In this document: one piece after another, positions 43,634 to 55,711 of the stretch
Numbering within the stretch: position 1 is the stretch's first letter
Layout: each line of letters begins with the position of its first letter
NCBI GenBank assembly: GCA_015680905.1
Contig: CM027385.1
Location: forward strand, 16,498,501-16,562,500
DNA from: Coptis chinensis
Lineage: Eukaryota > Streptophyta > Magnoliopsida > Ranunculales > Ranunculaceae
Length of the DNA: 64,000 nucleotides
Direction: 5' to 3'
Translations under genes and position numbers: made by a program
Notes under the pieces: model-generated
What the model was told of the DNA's origin: nothing
The model's input: only the letters and a program-made list of their open reading frames with translations
Databases searched by the model: none

Positions 43634-46461
43634 TTGAGTATCCGGCTTGTTGATAAGCCCACATAGCACTGATCAGTTGTGTGAAGCATTCGTCTGCTAG
43701 AGACGTTAACTGTAGCGCTTGTGGGAGGCAACCCATGTTTTTAGTATTTCCGAAAATTGCCGTAAAAACTTTTTGGCAACTTCTCGATTCGTTTTAGCAA
43801 CTTAAAACCTCTAAAAACTTCATTCATTCTACACTCACAACCCACACTACACCTAACTTCCATCTCTCACCTTTCACTCCCACGTTTCCCGTTGTTTTTC
43901 ACCATTTTAGCACCTCAGCAACTCTGAGCGCACTCGCCCCCAAGTGGAGCGCACCTACGCCCTAAACGCGGCCTAAAATTCAAACTCGAAAGCTCTGCGC
44001 TTCAAAAACACTGTAACTCCAAAAAAAAAAAAAAAAAAAATCAGAGCACACCTGCGCCCAAGTGGAGCGCACCCGCGCCCTGACCTCTGTGGACACGAAA
44101 ATTTCCAGTTTTTTGAGGACTAGTCAGGTTGAACCCCACTGAACTAAGCGAAGACAACCAAAAAGAGTTCGGTGAACAGGATGGAGCAATGAATATGGCC
44201 ATAATAGTTGGGAATTTATTTTCCATTTTATTGTTCGCATTTGCTTATTCTATATACATGTTTTTATTTGTGGATGGTTGCGACACTAAGCCCAACAGGT
44301 TGTGTGAAGCATTAAATGCGCTAGAGACGTTAATGTAGAAGGCCATGGGAGGCAACCCATGTTTTATTTTTTTGAGTCATGTGTACCTTTCGCATATCTC
44401 ATGCATTCCACTTTAGCACCTTTTCTCCGTGTTTTGGAGGCGTGTAACTCTATGGAATGAGATATGTGCCACGGAGTTAGTCGTCATAGTAAATTGGTTC
44501 CTTTTCTATTTTATCGATATTATATCTTTAGTGAGGTACTAATTTCTACAGGTGACTCGAGTTTTATTTTTCGTTCATGGAGCTATTGGTAACTTCTTTC
44601 CTTATTCTTTTACTTGTCCATGTTATTAATTTTTGGAATTAAGCATATCTGTCAACATTGAGGACAATGTCTAAACTAAGTGTGGGGGTGGGAACAAAAT
44701 GTTTTGGTTAGCGAAAAATAAAACTTATGTATACTATGCACTTAGGGGTAGTGGTATTGTTTCCTTTTCTATGATGATTATAGTCTAGAAATCTCAGTTA
44801 GCATTAGAATTAAGAGTAGTTATTAAGAAACTTAGGTTAAGATATAGGTAATAGTCTTTGCATCTTTTCATAAATGTCTTGCATGAGCGTTATATTTGTA
44901 GTTGGCAGTACTTTTCTGAGACCTAGGTTAGAGTGCTTAATTTTACATATCCAGTGAAAATCTAGCCTAAAAGCCTCATATGAGTTGATATCTGAGTGAT
45001 GACACAAGGGAAAAGTTAATTCAAAGTAAAAAACACACGCGTCCACTTGCTTGATCACCATACCATATCCTAAAAGAGAATTTAGGCAATCTTTGGATCG
45101 ATATAGCCAGAAATTCAAACCAAAAGAATATTTTTTCTGCTAGTCGCCCCACTGAGCCTTTCATTAGCTTTTTCATAAACCACAAATTCCTTACCCTATA
45201 TAAAAAAAATAAAAAAATAAAAAAAATAGTCTACCCATTTGATAAGTTTGAGAAATAGGATGAAATGAAGAAAAGAAATGAGAAAGACCTGTGGAAAATC
45301 AAGAATTTGTTAGTTGCTTCAAAAGAAAAAGAAAGAAAAGAAAGTTTCCATCCAAAGAAAAGAAAAATGAATAGAAATAAAATAAAAAAGTTAGAACTCC
45401 AAAAATAGAATCAAAAGAGTCAAAAAGCCAAAACAAAAGGGCTAAGGATGGAAAGTAAGAACAAGACTTTCTCTAGTTACGGAATTTGAAGACCTTATTT
45501 TCTCAGACTTGTCTATTTTGTTTATCCATTCCAGTTATTTTTAAACTATCACCTAAGCCATACATAACACCTAATAAAGACCTTTAGCTCAATTAGGAAT
45601 AAGTTGGTGTGATAGTAAGTGGCAGATGTGTTTGATCGACCTCGATTCCTTTGGATGTCATTGAGATTGAGAGGAAAAGTGTGCTCACCGCATACTGGAG
45701 TGAGCGAAACCTGAGCGGAAAAATTAGAGTATTTTTGTCTTGACATATTTGTGAGGACATACTTTGGGACGCTACTCCGAAGTTTCAGAACCGGACCTGC
45801 CACTGCATTTCATAGTTTTGTTCATTGCATGTATGTTTATTTGTAGATGATTTGATTATTATGCATATGTTAACTTAGGTTTTAAAATGAGTATTCTTTA
45901 TTCCTTGCTAGTGAGAAGTATGAATATCTGAGATAAATTAAGGAAACATTACTGTTATTTCTTAGTCATTATAGTATAGATGAAGTTTGTGAGTATCTTC
46001 TCTGAAAACTCTCACGAGACTAAACTCGTCCACTAGGGTAAACCTAGGGGTTTAAAAGGCTTGTTGCACAACCGGACCTGCCACTGCATTTCATAGTTTT
46101 GTTCATTGCATGTATGTTTATTTGTAGATGATTTGATTATTATGCATATGTTAACTTAGGTTTTAAAATGAGTATTCTTTATTTCTTGCTAGTGAGAAGT
46201 ATGAATATCTGAGATAAATTAAGGAAACATTACTGTTATTTCTTAGTCATTATAGTATAGATGAAGTTTGTGAGTATCTTCTCTGAAAACTCTCACGAGA
46301 CTAAACTCGTCCACTAGGGTAAACCTAGGGGTTTAAAAGGCTTGTTGCACATGCTAAGTGTAATCGTGATTCCTACGAAAATGAGTTAGGATTTTTAATT
46401 TTTGTTATTAGTTAGATTTAGTTTTGCTTGAGGACTAGCAAAATGTAAGTTTGGGGGTATT
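43634..46461 (+). other. Element C 3' non-coding region
   Basis: Contains two copies of a block ending GGGAGGCAACCCATGTTTT (about 43666-43740 and 44284-44370), GCGCACC-rich patches (43930-44095) and a poly-A run. It also contains a region from 44860 that is conserved in opposite orientation in element D, a 281-bp tandem duplication (45790-46351) and a G-run polypurine tract (46450-46460). Confidence 0.8.
45790..46351. repeat. 281-bp tandem duplication near the 3' end of element C
   Basis: ACCGGACCTGCCACTGC begins at 45790 and again at 46071. The two 281-bp units seem to differ by a single base (ATTCCTTGC versus ATTTCTTGC), so the duplication is recent. Confidence 0.95.
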
Positions 46462-48090
46462 TGATAAAGTATAAATATTACATTATTCACGCTCAATTTT
46501 ATATTAGTTAGTTCGTTTAATTTATTAGTTTGATTTAGTTAGTGTATTTTTGGTGGTTTTACTGAGAATTGGACTTAACATGATTAAAAGTGTGGAAACC
46601 GCCGAGATTCGGGATGTCGATGGCATGAGTTCCCCTAGTCCGGTTGGGCCTTGTTAACGCATGTGAGTAAAGACAAAGGCGAAAATAAAAGAATGAAAAG
46701 CAAATGGGTCATGAACTTAAGTGGGCACGTAACCAGTGGGAGTTGAGTTTAAGCCCATGTGTGAAGACCGGACCATGTGCACCCATGTTCATCTAATTAG
46801 ACCACCCATAACCAAACATCAAAGCCCACACAACTAACTAATGACCACACCATTTACCGTCCACCGAGAAGTACCGTAGCAGCCCTTAGTTCCTTCTCCG
46901 GTTTCAAATTCATTCCATTCTTGAATAAAATCCGAAAACCCGCCCGATTTTATCCCGACCAAAAGAGAACCTTTCAAAAGACAAAAGAAACTGCCGATCC
47001 CATACCCGAACCGAAAAGGAAAAACTGCAAGAAAAGGGGGGATAAAAAGAGGCGCGAGGAGAGAGTAAAGGGTCGCTGGTTTTGGAACGCAAGGGAAGCA
47101 GAGAATAGAGGGCGGCTCTTGGCTGAAAAGGCAGGAGGAAACCGTGAGCAAAAGGGGGAAGAAAAACGCAGAGGAAAAACAGCACAGAAAGTAGAGGAGA
47201 GGACCGACAGACGTGTGGACTCAATTGTTTACGAGCTGTGGGGACCGAAGTTTGGAAGCTGTGGACGCAACTATTGACGCAGAGGAAGTGGAAGAGAAGG
47301 GAAACCTTTACGGCAGGATTTCGGTTTTGTTTTATGGGTTCTTTTATTTTTGCTTTCACTGTTATATATATCATGTGTAACTAAGTTCCAAACTAGGACG
47401 GGGCGAAGTCCGAACAGTTGTTTGTGTTTGGGATTGGGTATCCGATTTTCAGTATGCTTTATTTTTATATAAATTCTTCACTGTTCATGATTAATTAACA
47501 AAAGGTTTAGTCTTTCATATGGTATGTGATGCATGCGATATTGTTTGGTCACTTTTGTTATTAGTTAAACACGTTTTTACTGTTTAAGTCCAGGTTGTGT
47601 ACTATTCGTGCTGTGAGAAGACGAATATTTATGTGACCCTGACCTTAGTGCTGAACCGTTAGAAGATACTTATCGATTAAGAGTTACCACGTTCACATCA
47701 TCGAGGTGGCAGTCAATACTCATTGCCAATGCTGCTCGTATTAAAACTGAAATAGAGAATCCAATCATACAAATACAAATAACGGTTTAAGATGGAGTCA
47801 TAGTCCTAGTATTCCCTCCATGTAACAGAAACCCAATTATTTAGTTTAGTTCTGTTTTAGACTGTAGTTAAGTAAAATAGTTTTAGTAGTAATCAATTCA
47901 AATCAACAAATATTGTTCGAATTAGGATAAGTAATATTTTAGTATTCAATTGTCTCTAAACAGCAATCCCTGTGGGATCGACCTCGTTCTTGCGCACCTA
48001 TTACGATAGACATCGTGCGCTTGCGAGTATTAGTATAAGTAAAATAGGATTTAATTAGCCTGTTTATTTAGGCCGGTTAATTTCCTATCA
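46462..48090 (+). repeat. 3' LTR of element C
   Basis: 1629 bp, TGATAA...CTATCA, preceded by a polypurine tract and followed by the target duplication GTGTA. Confidence 0.95.
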
Positions 48091-49294
48091 GTGTAAAACA
48101 TATAAATTTGGCACGTAACAAGAGGGGAATTCTTATAAGACTTAGATATATACGTTTTTATGAGAATTAAAATATATACGGACTTAGATTCATGGACTTT
48201 AGTATTGGGCTTTTGACGGTTGATCAGTTTGACTTGACTTGTGATTTGGACTAGAATAATTATGTGGCCCCAATAATTATGCATGATATTTGGACTTGAG
48301 TTGTTCTTTCTTTTTAAAGTCGTTTCATTTTGACATTGGTAGAATGGACATATATTTTGATTATTTATTTACTATTTATAGTGTGCACAAATGGAAATAA
48401 TGCGTGCCTTTGATGGGGAATTAAGTTCACATAAATATATTGAATGAATACATTACCTGATTGATTACTATTATGAGTTGTTACTTAAATGAATTGTAGT
48501 ATTTATGAAGGCTTGAGATATTCCATATGGTGTAGTGCAATATATGATTGGCACGTGAAATAATAAGTTTTGAGATTTGATATATAGATGTTTGGATATC
48601 GTGCAATGAATAGTATTGGCACGTGATAATGTGGATTTTATTATAATGAGAAACGTTGAGCTTTAGTACAATTAAGTATACTGGCATGACCACAACTCAG
48701 AGGATTTGGCCCTTGTGATGGGCGTATGTGATATGATTGGCCCCTGTATAGGGTGTATATATGAGATGTGGATTGACCCTTTTGTTGTAGGGTAATCGTA
48801 GCCGAATAGTGACTTGATTATTTCGTTCTCAAAATTAGAACGAGACGCGCGATATTTTATTCCGAATAGTGGCAATACTCACTTAATGGCTTTCGTATGA
48901 GGGTTACCTTGGTATGCGATATCCCGCTTAGGGTAACTACGCACGGAGTGGTTCATTATGTGAGGGGAGGCATGTGGATGTACATGTTCGGCGTTGGGTA
49001 GCGATTGTGGTAGCCAGGGAAACTAGGTAAAACATAGAGACGACGTGATTCTAGAGACACTTGAATAAACTCCAAACAATAATTATAATGATATAACAAA
49101 GTGTACGTTAAAGTTCTAATAAATCATTTATTGTAATTTATGTTGCATTCACAATGGTTCTGCAGAAGGGTGGGTTGAATTGATTATTTATGCAGATGTG
49201 ACCCACTCTGTGATTATGCTTACACCAGTGTAAGTATAGAGTAAGTTTTAGTTTTGTTCTATTATTGTTAGATGTAGTTGATATAGTACGGTTT

Positions 49295-49460
49295 GAAGTT
49301 AAGGCGCCTCAGTGGAGGAACTAAATGTCTTATCATTATTGAATTGGAAGCTAAGGCGCCTCCGTAGTGGAACTATCTGCCTTAATTATGGTAATTAAGA
49401 ATGTCATATTAGTCGTTGGAAGTTAAGGCTCATCGGGGGAGGAACTAACTGTCTTATGGA
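49295..49460. repeat. Three diverged repeats in solo LTR B
   Basis: GAAG(T/C)TAAGGC(G/T)C... followed by GTGGAACTA and a GTCTTA/GCCTTA end starts at 49295, 49347 and 49419. Spacing is irregular (52 and 72 bp). Confidence 0.75.
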
Positions 49461-49957
49461 TTGTGTATATATATGTAGAAGGATAATTTGTATTTTTGGG
49501 CTACTCACACCAGCATTGTTTATAATGCTGACTCGATTTGCATGTTTGATTATCAGGTGTGTTCATTAAATGAACATAGTTGATAAGTCTTGGCAGGATT
49601 AGTGTTGAAGAAGGTTGGTTGCTGCTTGTGGTTTGTGTTAGCGTCGCATTCAGGATATGTTTTGTTTTCCATTAAGGTGTAATAGATTTTAGTTGAGACA
49701 ATGTTGTTTTGTATTTTTAGTTGTAATTATAATTAAAGAGTGTTGAAAGGAGATTTGTAATTTAATCATCTTTGTGAGTTTTTGGTAATGAAGGGAACTT
49801 TTGTTTATTTAAAAATGTTATTAGTTTCAAATTATTAGAATAATTAAATAGATGATGGGTTTTTGGAAGTTGAGAGTGTATCACACCTCGAAAATCGAAG
49901 AGTTGGGAACAAATATTGTTTTTCCAATTTTGTCGAAATTCGGGGTGTGACACAAAT

Positions 49958-50119
49958 TTTGTTTGGGGGTGGCGTATTTTGGTTTTTCATTTTAAAACTT
50001 TTTGTCACCTTTTGCCTGTCATGTTTACTCCAATAGAGTCTAGGTTAGTTAGTTAAGTAATTTAATTGTGCTATTGAATTATTTCATTAATCCCCTTCTC
50101 CCAAATTATTTGGGGGCGG
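49958..50119. other. Right remainder of element A
   Basis: Continues the sequence broken at 34550. It contains TTTGGGGGTGG and, at 50110-50119, TTGGGGGCGG, both polypurine-tract-like, and stops where the LTR of element D begins. Confidence 0.5.
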
Positions 50120-51781
50120 TGATAGAACGCTCTTTACACACGTTTATTGGCTTTCAGTTACTTAATTTCTTAAGTCCAAGGTCCACAGTCCAAAGTCCAA
50201 CGTCCGTATAGTCGTACGTTTTAGTCAAGTTACCTTACTCACGTGGGTTTGGTAAGATAAGTCGAGTAAGGGATCGTCCAAACCTTAGGGCTCGGATAGG
50301 TTCACAACTAGAATTACAACTTGTTGAGTAGGATTTTTAGGTTTCTTTTTAGTTGGTTTTTAATTAAAATAACGGTAATGCAAATAATATAAATTACTAC
50401 GGCAATTATATGTAGGTAAACAAAAGTAGAGAAACAGGGAGAGAGTTAATCATGCTCATGCAAGAATCATTTTTCAACAGTTTTTATTACCAAATCACTA
50501 CATCTCTAATTCGTCTCGTTTTGGAGACGACGTCGAGTATTGATCCCTAGTGCATGCCCACATCTCTAGGTCGCATTTCACTAGCATAAGGAGTTTCAAT
50601 AATACCTCATCTCTGGTATATTATTTAAGCTCCTGGCTCGATTTCACATCAGCTGGACGAGTTGGAGAGTCATCCCGACACCAAAGAGTCGCCGCCAACA
50701 TTTTAGATTGTCGCTGTATCGATGGAGCATCAACAGTCCAACTTTGTACAGTCTCAGTCATTTTGGGATCGGATGTTAATTCTATGCCTAATTCCTAAGT
50801 AGTGATTCTAGAATATTAACAAGTCAATCCGGATTTTTACACGAGAAGCATAACCCTCCCCCGGGGATTAGCTCATCATCATAGAAGGAATAATAAAACT
50901 TGTTGTATACATTAAGGAAATAAATGCAGGACATAAATTAAACTAGAAAAGAAGTGACTGTTATTAAAGGTAAAATAACTTACAGTATTAAGCTACTGAA
51001 ATGGAAATGGCGTAAGGTAAAAATCTTGAAGAAAAAAACTAAAAGCGTAGCTAAAGCATTAATATGCTTAAGGAGGATATATGAAGGCCACCCCCTCATA
51101 TTTATAGGCATCATAGGATGACTATCCGTGAATGATTTAATTGGCTTTTGGCCTTATGCTAATTGAATGGTTCGAAACTTTGAGAATCAAAGTTTTGTTT
51201 TAACTGTTTTAACTTTTCGTCTTTTTGCTGTTTTAAGTTTCGTCTTGTAGCTCATTTCAATTCAAACCACCGGTTTGAATTGAGTGCAATCTTCTCTCTT
51301 GCCAGGTGGTATCAAATTGAAACCATCATTTGCCACCTGCCTATGCTGACTCATCATGCCTTCTGGGCCCGCAGAGTGTGTCCACTTAGTGTGTCTAGTG
51401 GCGGCGCCGATTTTGGCATTTTTACGACTTTTTGTCCTTGCGCAGAGTTAAATCGCCGAATCGCTATGGCAGCTTCACTAGCCAACGTCGGCATCTAGAT
51501 TTATCCGATTTGAGCTTCGGAAGTTTGCTGCTTCTTTATATGTGGACCCGTTCCGCACTGGTTCTGTTCTTTTGGAAACTTCGGCTTCACGGGGGTCGAG
51601 TGGGAAACTTCAATTATTCCCGTATTCCTGTACTTCGATGCATGTTTTATCGCTATATTTATTTTAATTGTGGAATCCTGCAAAAGTACGAAAATATAAT
51701 TATTACATGATTATTAAACACATAATCGACCAAAATGCTACGTCTCTCGGGGTTTAATATTACAGTTTTGGGTGCTTATCA
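50120..51781 (-). repeat. 3' LTR of element D
   Basis: On the minus strand it starts TGATAAGCACCCAAAACTG (51781) and ends GAGCGTTCTATCA (50120), 1662 bp. The adjoining internal side reads TTTGTTTGGGGTGGTG on the minus strand, a polypurine tract, so this is the 3' LTR of a minus-strand element. The start resembles the LTRs at 20197, 30886 and 35910. Confidence 0.85.
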
Positions 51782-53500
51782 CACCACCCCAAACAAAGAC
51801 TTTGCTTGTCCTCAAGCAAAGAAGAGACATTAAGGCGATAAGTGGTCAAAAATGTGTTGTCCTAAAGCTAAATCTCATTTTCAGCAGAGTGGGGTTGCAT
51901 TGACCGTATGCAACAAGGCCTTGAACCACTAGGAATTCCCTAGTGGACGAGTTATAACCTCGTGAGAGTTTTCGAGAAGATACTCACAAACTTCATTTAT
52001 ACTACAACGACTTCGATAACAAAGGCTTGTTTCCTTAATTAATCTCGTGTATCTAGACATCTCACTAGCAAGGGAAACAAGGATTTTATTCTTTTCAAAT
52101 TCAATTTTAATATACATACAATAATCGAAAACATCTACGTATGATGAGCATGCATGCGATGATCTAATAATGAAATGTAATGAAAGGGGCGTTTTACGGA
52201 TCCTTTGGATAAGCGTCCTTAAGTAGGTTCTCACAGTATGTGTCGAAACACAATTTCTCTCTTATTTTTCCACTCGAGCTTTGCTATCTCCGATTGTGTC
52301 GCGGTGGGCACGTTTCCTCACATACTCAATGACAAAGGAGGCGAGGTCGAGAAGTCACAACTACTACTTATTATCACACTATCCTATCCGTAATTGAGCT
52401 AGAGGTCTTTATTAGGTGTTATGGGGCTTAGGTGGTAGTGTAGAAGAAAATGGAATGGAAAATTCAAAAAACGATAAGTATGAGAGAATAAGGTCTTCGA
52501 GATATTTATACTAGAGAATCCTTATTTTCCTTCCTGCTTCTAACATGGGTTTCCATACTTTGATTTTTCAAGCTTTTGTATTCCCTTTTGATTTGATTTT
52601 TGGAAACATATTTCTATTTTCTTTTTCTTTTCTTCTGAAACAGGTAACTGATTTTGATTTGTGACAAGGTTTTTCTCTTCATTTTTCTGGCACTTCATCC
52701 TATTCCCATACTCATCATCTAGGTAGGCTTATTTATTTGTGGTTACTAGATGGGTAATGATTTTTATTGGTGAAGTAGAAAAGATTAATGAAAGGTTCAG
52801 TGGGCGACTAGCGGTAAATTTTTTTTTTACAGGTGCAAATTTTTGGCTATATCGATCCAAAGAAGGCCTAAATTCTCGCCTAGGATTTGGGTAGTGATCA
52901 AGTAAGTAGACGTGTGAACTTCTCTATTTGGAAGAACTACTCCTCGGTGTCATTACTCATATATCATACATTTTGAGGCTTTTGGTTAGATTCTTACAGG
53001 ATATGAAAACTAAGTTGTCTAACCGTGGGTCCCGAAACTTCTTCACAGGTACATTTAATGATAGTCGGTGCATGAATGCTCATGAAAAGATATAAAACTA
53101 TTGCATCACGTTATTAAATTAAGTTTCTAAGAACAAGTCCTAATTTTGATGCTAGGGTGAGATTTCTAAATATTTTTATCATAGAAAGAGAAACGAGAAT
53201 TTGTCACTAAATCGTTTATTTAGACATTAAGTAACTATATACAACTATGCATGCCTAATTTTTGCAAAAGGTTCTCACCACCCCAAACAAATTGGACAAC
53301 GGTCCTCAAAGTGTTAAGAGGAAGAAAGAGTATACACGAGAGGCTTTGAGCAAAAATAAAGTGACATCTTCCACGAAATTTATTGTAACACACTATATAT
53401 TATACATCATAAAAGTAGAAACACACTGTTAGAGTAGCATTTGTTAGGTTATTTATTTATTTCACATCAAAACATAAAACAAATATGTACATGCATCAAC
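51782..53500 (-). other. Element D 3' non-coding region with conserved hairpin
   Basis: No ORF. Segments at about 51910-52075 and 52850-53090 resemble, in reverse orientation, element C 45900-46350 and 44860-45120. A 21-bp palindrome centred on GGAATTCC (51926-51946) lies in the conserved block. Confidence 0.75.
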
Positions 53501-53519
53501 TCACATTGCCCCATCCTTG

Positions 53520-54426
53520 AAACGGGGGATAGTCCCTCCTTGCCTCGTCCCCTCAGTAGAAATGCCATTCCTTCGCATCCCGCCAATCTATCATAGCTTT
53601 CCGGACTTCACTCCACTTCCTCTTCTTTGCATTGTCTAGATGAGCTATCATTTTATCATCATTAGGGAAAGAACGAACTTTCTTAAGATACCTTGCGGGT
53701 CCATGTCCGAAATCGCAAGGAACGAATTATCTTGTTTGTTGGACACATAGAGTCGACCCTACCCAATCACGAAGGTGGCTACAAACTTCGAGGAAGTACG
53801 TCCTCACTATCCCGTATCTTTATGGGCGGGGGATATATAGTGTTGCCGAAAAAGACCGAGCCTTCTTAAGATTCTCAATTACTAGTTACAGAATGTCAAA
53901 GGTGGTACGTTCTTTGGGCCAATGCATGGAATGTCTTACACGCCGCCTTTGATGCCGTGGAAAAATGCCAATCTCCCATGATGTTGAGAAGAATAAATAA
54001 CATGGCGGTTCAACATTCATGGTCATCTTGGCTAGTGGAATAGTGAATTCTCGCCATCGGCCCGCCCGCACGCGTTCTTTGGCGTGGGCAAGGCCATCGC
54101 CATAGCGGGCGACAAAATCTTCCCTAGAGTAGTCATTAAGGTCATTCTCTATCATGTATTGGATGGGGAGATCTGGGCAAGAGGAGGAAGGTCTAGAGCC
54201 ATAGCCACTCTTGGCTCGTAAAAAGCGTGTCGGGTGTTACCAATACGTGAGTGTAAACCCATTCAAAGGGAAACCCCGGACGGTGGTAGATCTTCCATGT
54301 TATCATAAAAATAAGTTGCCAAACCCGAGGGAGTATGTCCGCTCGGGTGTAGAATGAGAGAGTTCCATCCAACTTGAGTGATGTAGTCTCCGAAAAGATG
54401 TCCATATGCTTGGAAAAATTCAGCAA
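53520..54426 (-). pseudogene. Element D env-position ORF remains, last part
   Basis: Minus-strand frames 54426-54193 and 54155-53886, and a stretch around 53690-53530 (MIAHLDNAKKRKWSEVRKAM, stop after WHFY), read as one decayed protein following copy 2 of the env-position ORF. I recognise no domain. It is probably the C-terminal continuation of that ORF or a separate third gene of the element. Confidence 0.4.
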
Positions 54427-54816
54427 TGAATGGAATGATTGTTCGGAATCATCTTTGGAGCTTCCATTGTGTGAAAAATGTGACCTGTTTAGACAAGGAT
54501 AAACAAATATTAGAGCATGATGAGAATAATTAAGTAAAACAAATTACCATACTGAAAATTAAAAACTAAAAAGAAAATGATAAATAATATAAAATTGCAA
54601 AATTTAAATGGTTTCATTGGCCCAAAATAAACGGCGAGGATCCTTTTGTGGGAGGGATCCGTTTATAAGATTTTCTATGTCGTTAATCCGTTCAACAGCC
54701 TGTTGCAACATTTTGCTTTATGTCTGGTAAATCTTGGCGTGGTTCTCCATTATGAGAGTGTGGTTTGCCAAGAATTGGTTGTGGTACGTGCAAGAATTGT
54801 GCTTGTTCCTCTTAGT

Positions 54817-55711
54817 TTATTGTCCGCAGTCCCGAAATTCAAGAAGGTCGGTGATAATAATGTTACGACGTTTGAATAATGTCATCAGTCCTTGTTGAAT
54901 TAAAGCGAAGCCCTTCCATGGGATTAAATACGTTGCATAATGCATTTTCATGAAAGATGTTGTCGGTGGAACAATCTTCGTTAGTTCTGCGCGACGACAT
55001 GGTTCTTTGCAACGCGTCGGGTTCGAATCCGTTCCTACATCTTGAGTGAATGGTAAGAATGTTAGCTGTTCAAGAGGTGTGTGAGGAGAAGTACTAGAAA
55101 AACCCCAATGTATCATGATAAGTGTCACAATGGTTGGTAAAGGGGCTGCCTTTTTCCCCGCACGCGTCGCGTCGCATTCCGAGAAATTTAATAATGCAAA
55201 AATCATTGCGGTTAGTCTGCAACACCTAGAGTAAATGGAGGAGTGGTTTGGTTATTTGAAAGTCTTAGATGTGCCTAGGACATTATGAGCTACCCATTGG
55301 ATCACAGATAATTGGTTCTTTTGTAAAGATCACCGATAAACAATAATGATTTTTTCGGTTGTATTAGCCGTGAAGGATAGTTGCAAACATCAGATGCCGG
55401 ATATTATCGAAAGGTGAATCCTGAAGGTGTACTCCTTGGGTTGTAATAGGAATTTGAAGTACCTCAGAGATGATTTCCATAGTCAATTCATGCTCGCATC
55501 CGTTAGCACGGACAAAGAATTGTCCGTTTTGGAAATAACCGCTTTTATAAAATAACAAGACTAATTCTCTGGAATAAAATGTTTGCTTATGGTGTAAAAG
55601 AGGGTACCATCCTCGACGTAATATTTCAGTGTCAAAAAAAGGATGAAAAAGACCATTTTGAAAATTTTCCATAAAATTTTGCTCAGGCACGAAACTTCGA
55701 GTGAGGGCCAT
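54817..55711 (-). pseudogene. Element D env-position ORF, copy 2 (plant-transposon-protein-like)
   Basis: The frame 55711-55364 has FHPFFDTEILRRGWYPLLHH and LVLLFYKSGYFQNGQFFVRANG. The frame 55206-54817 has APLPTIVTLIMIHWGFSSTS. The same order of blocks occurs in copy 1 (57917-56927), and in the domain known as putative plant transposon protein, found near Athila-type elements. Function unknown. The two frames are separated by stops, so it is broken. Upstream and downstream ends are approximate. Confidence 0.55.

Larger units (their letters stand above)
35910..48090 (+). mobile_element. Complete Athila-type Ty3/gypsy element C
   Basis: LTRs at 35910-37544 and 46462-48090, both TGATAA...CTATCA, are flanked by GTGTA at 35905-35909 and 48091-48095 (5-bp target duplication). 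A primer site TGGCGCCGCTGCCGGGGA (37551-37568) of the tRNA-Asp type used by Athila elements follows the 5' LTR after 6 bp. A purine tract ending TTGGGGGTAT precedes the 3' LTR. Gag, protease, RT, RNase H and integrase follow in the gypsy order on the plus strand, but with many frameshifts and stops. No env-position ORF is present: 2.8 kb of non-coding DNA lies between integrase and the 3' LTR. It is inserted in solo LTR B. Confidence 0.95.
34551..49952 (+). mobile_element. Solo LTR B (about 3.2 kb), split by element C
   Basis: The outer ends are TATAACGACC at 34551 (the expected TG appears mutated to TA) and GGGTGTGACA at 49952. They are flanked by CAAAT at 34546-34550 and 49953-49957, a 5-bp target duplication. 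Without element C and its extra GTGTA the sequence is 3216 bp, with no primer site or coding region. It therefore looks like one long LTR left by recombination. Long LTRs with ACGACC/GGGGTGTGACA ends are known from chromovirus-type gypsy elements. Orientation and clade are inferred. It interrupts element A downstream of gag. Confidence 0.7.

Noticed and set aside
50120-51781. This LTR as the 3' LTR of plus-strand element A
   Set aside because: Read on the plus strand it starts TGATAGAACG, unlike the A LTR (TGATAAGCACCC); on the minus strand it has the right start and a polypurine tract on the D side.
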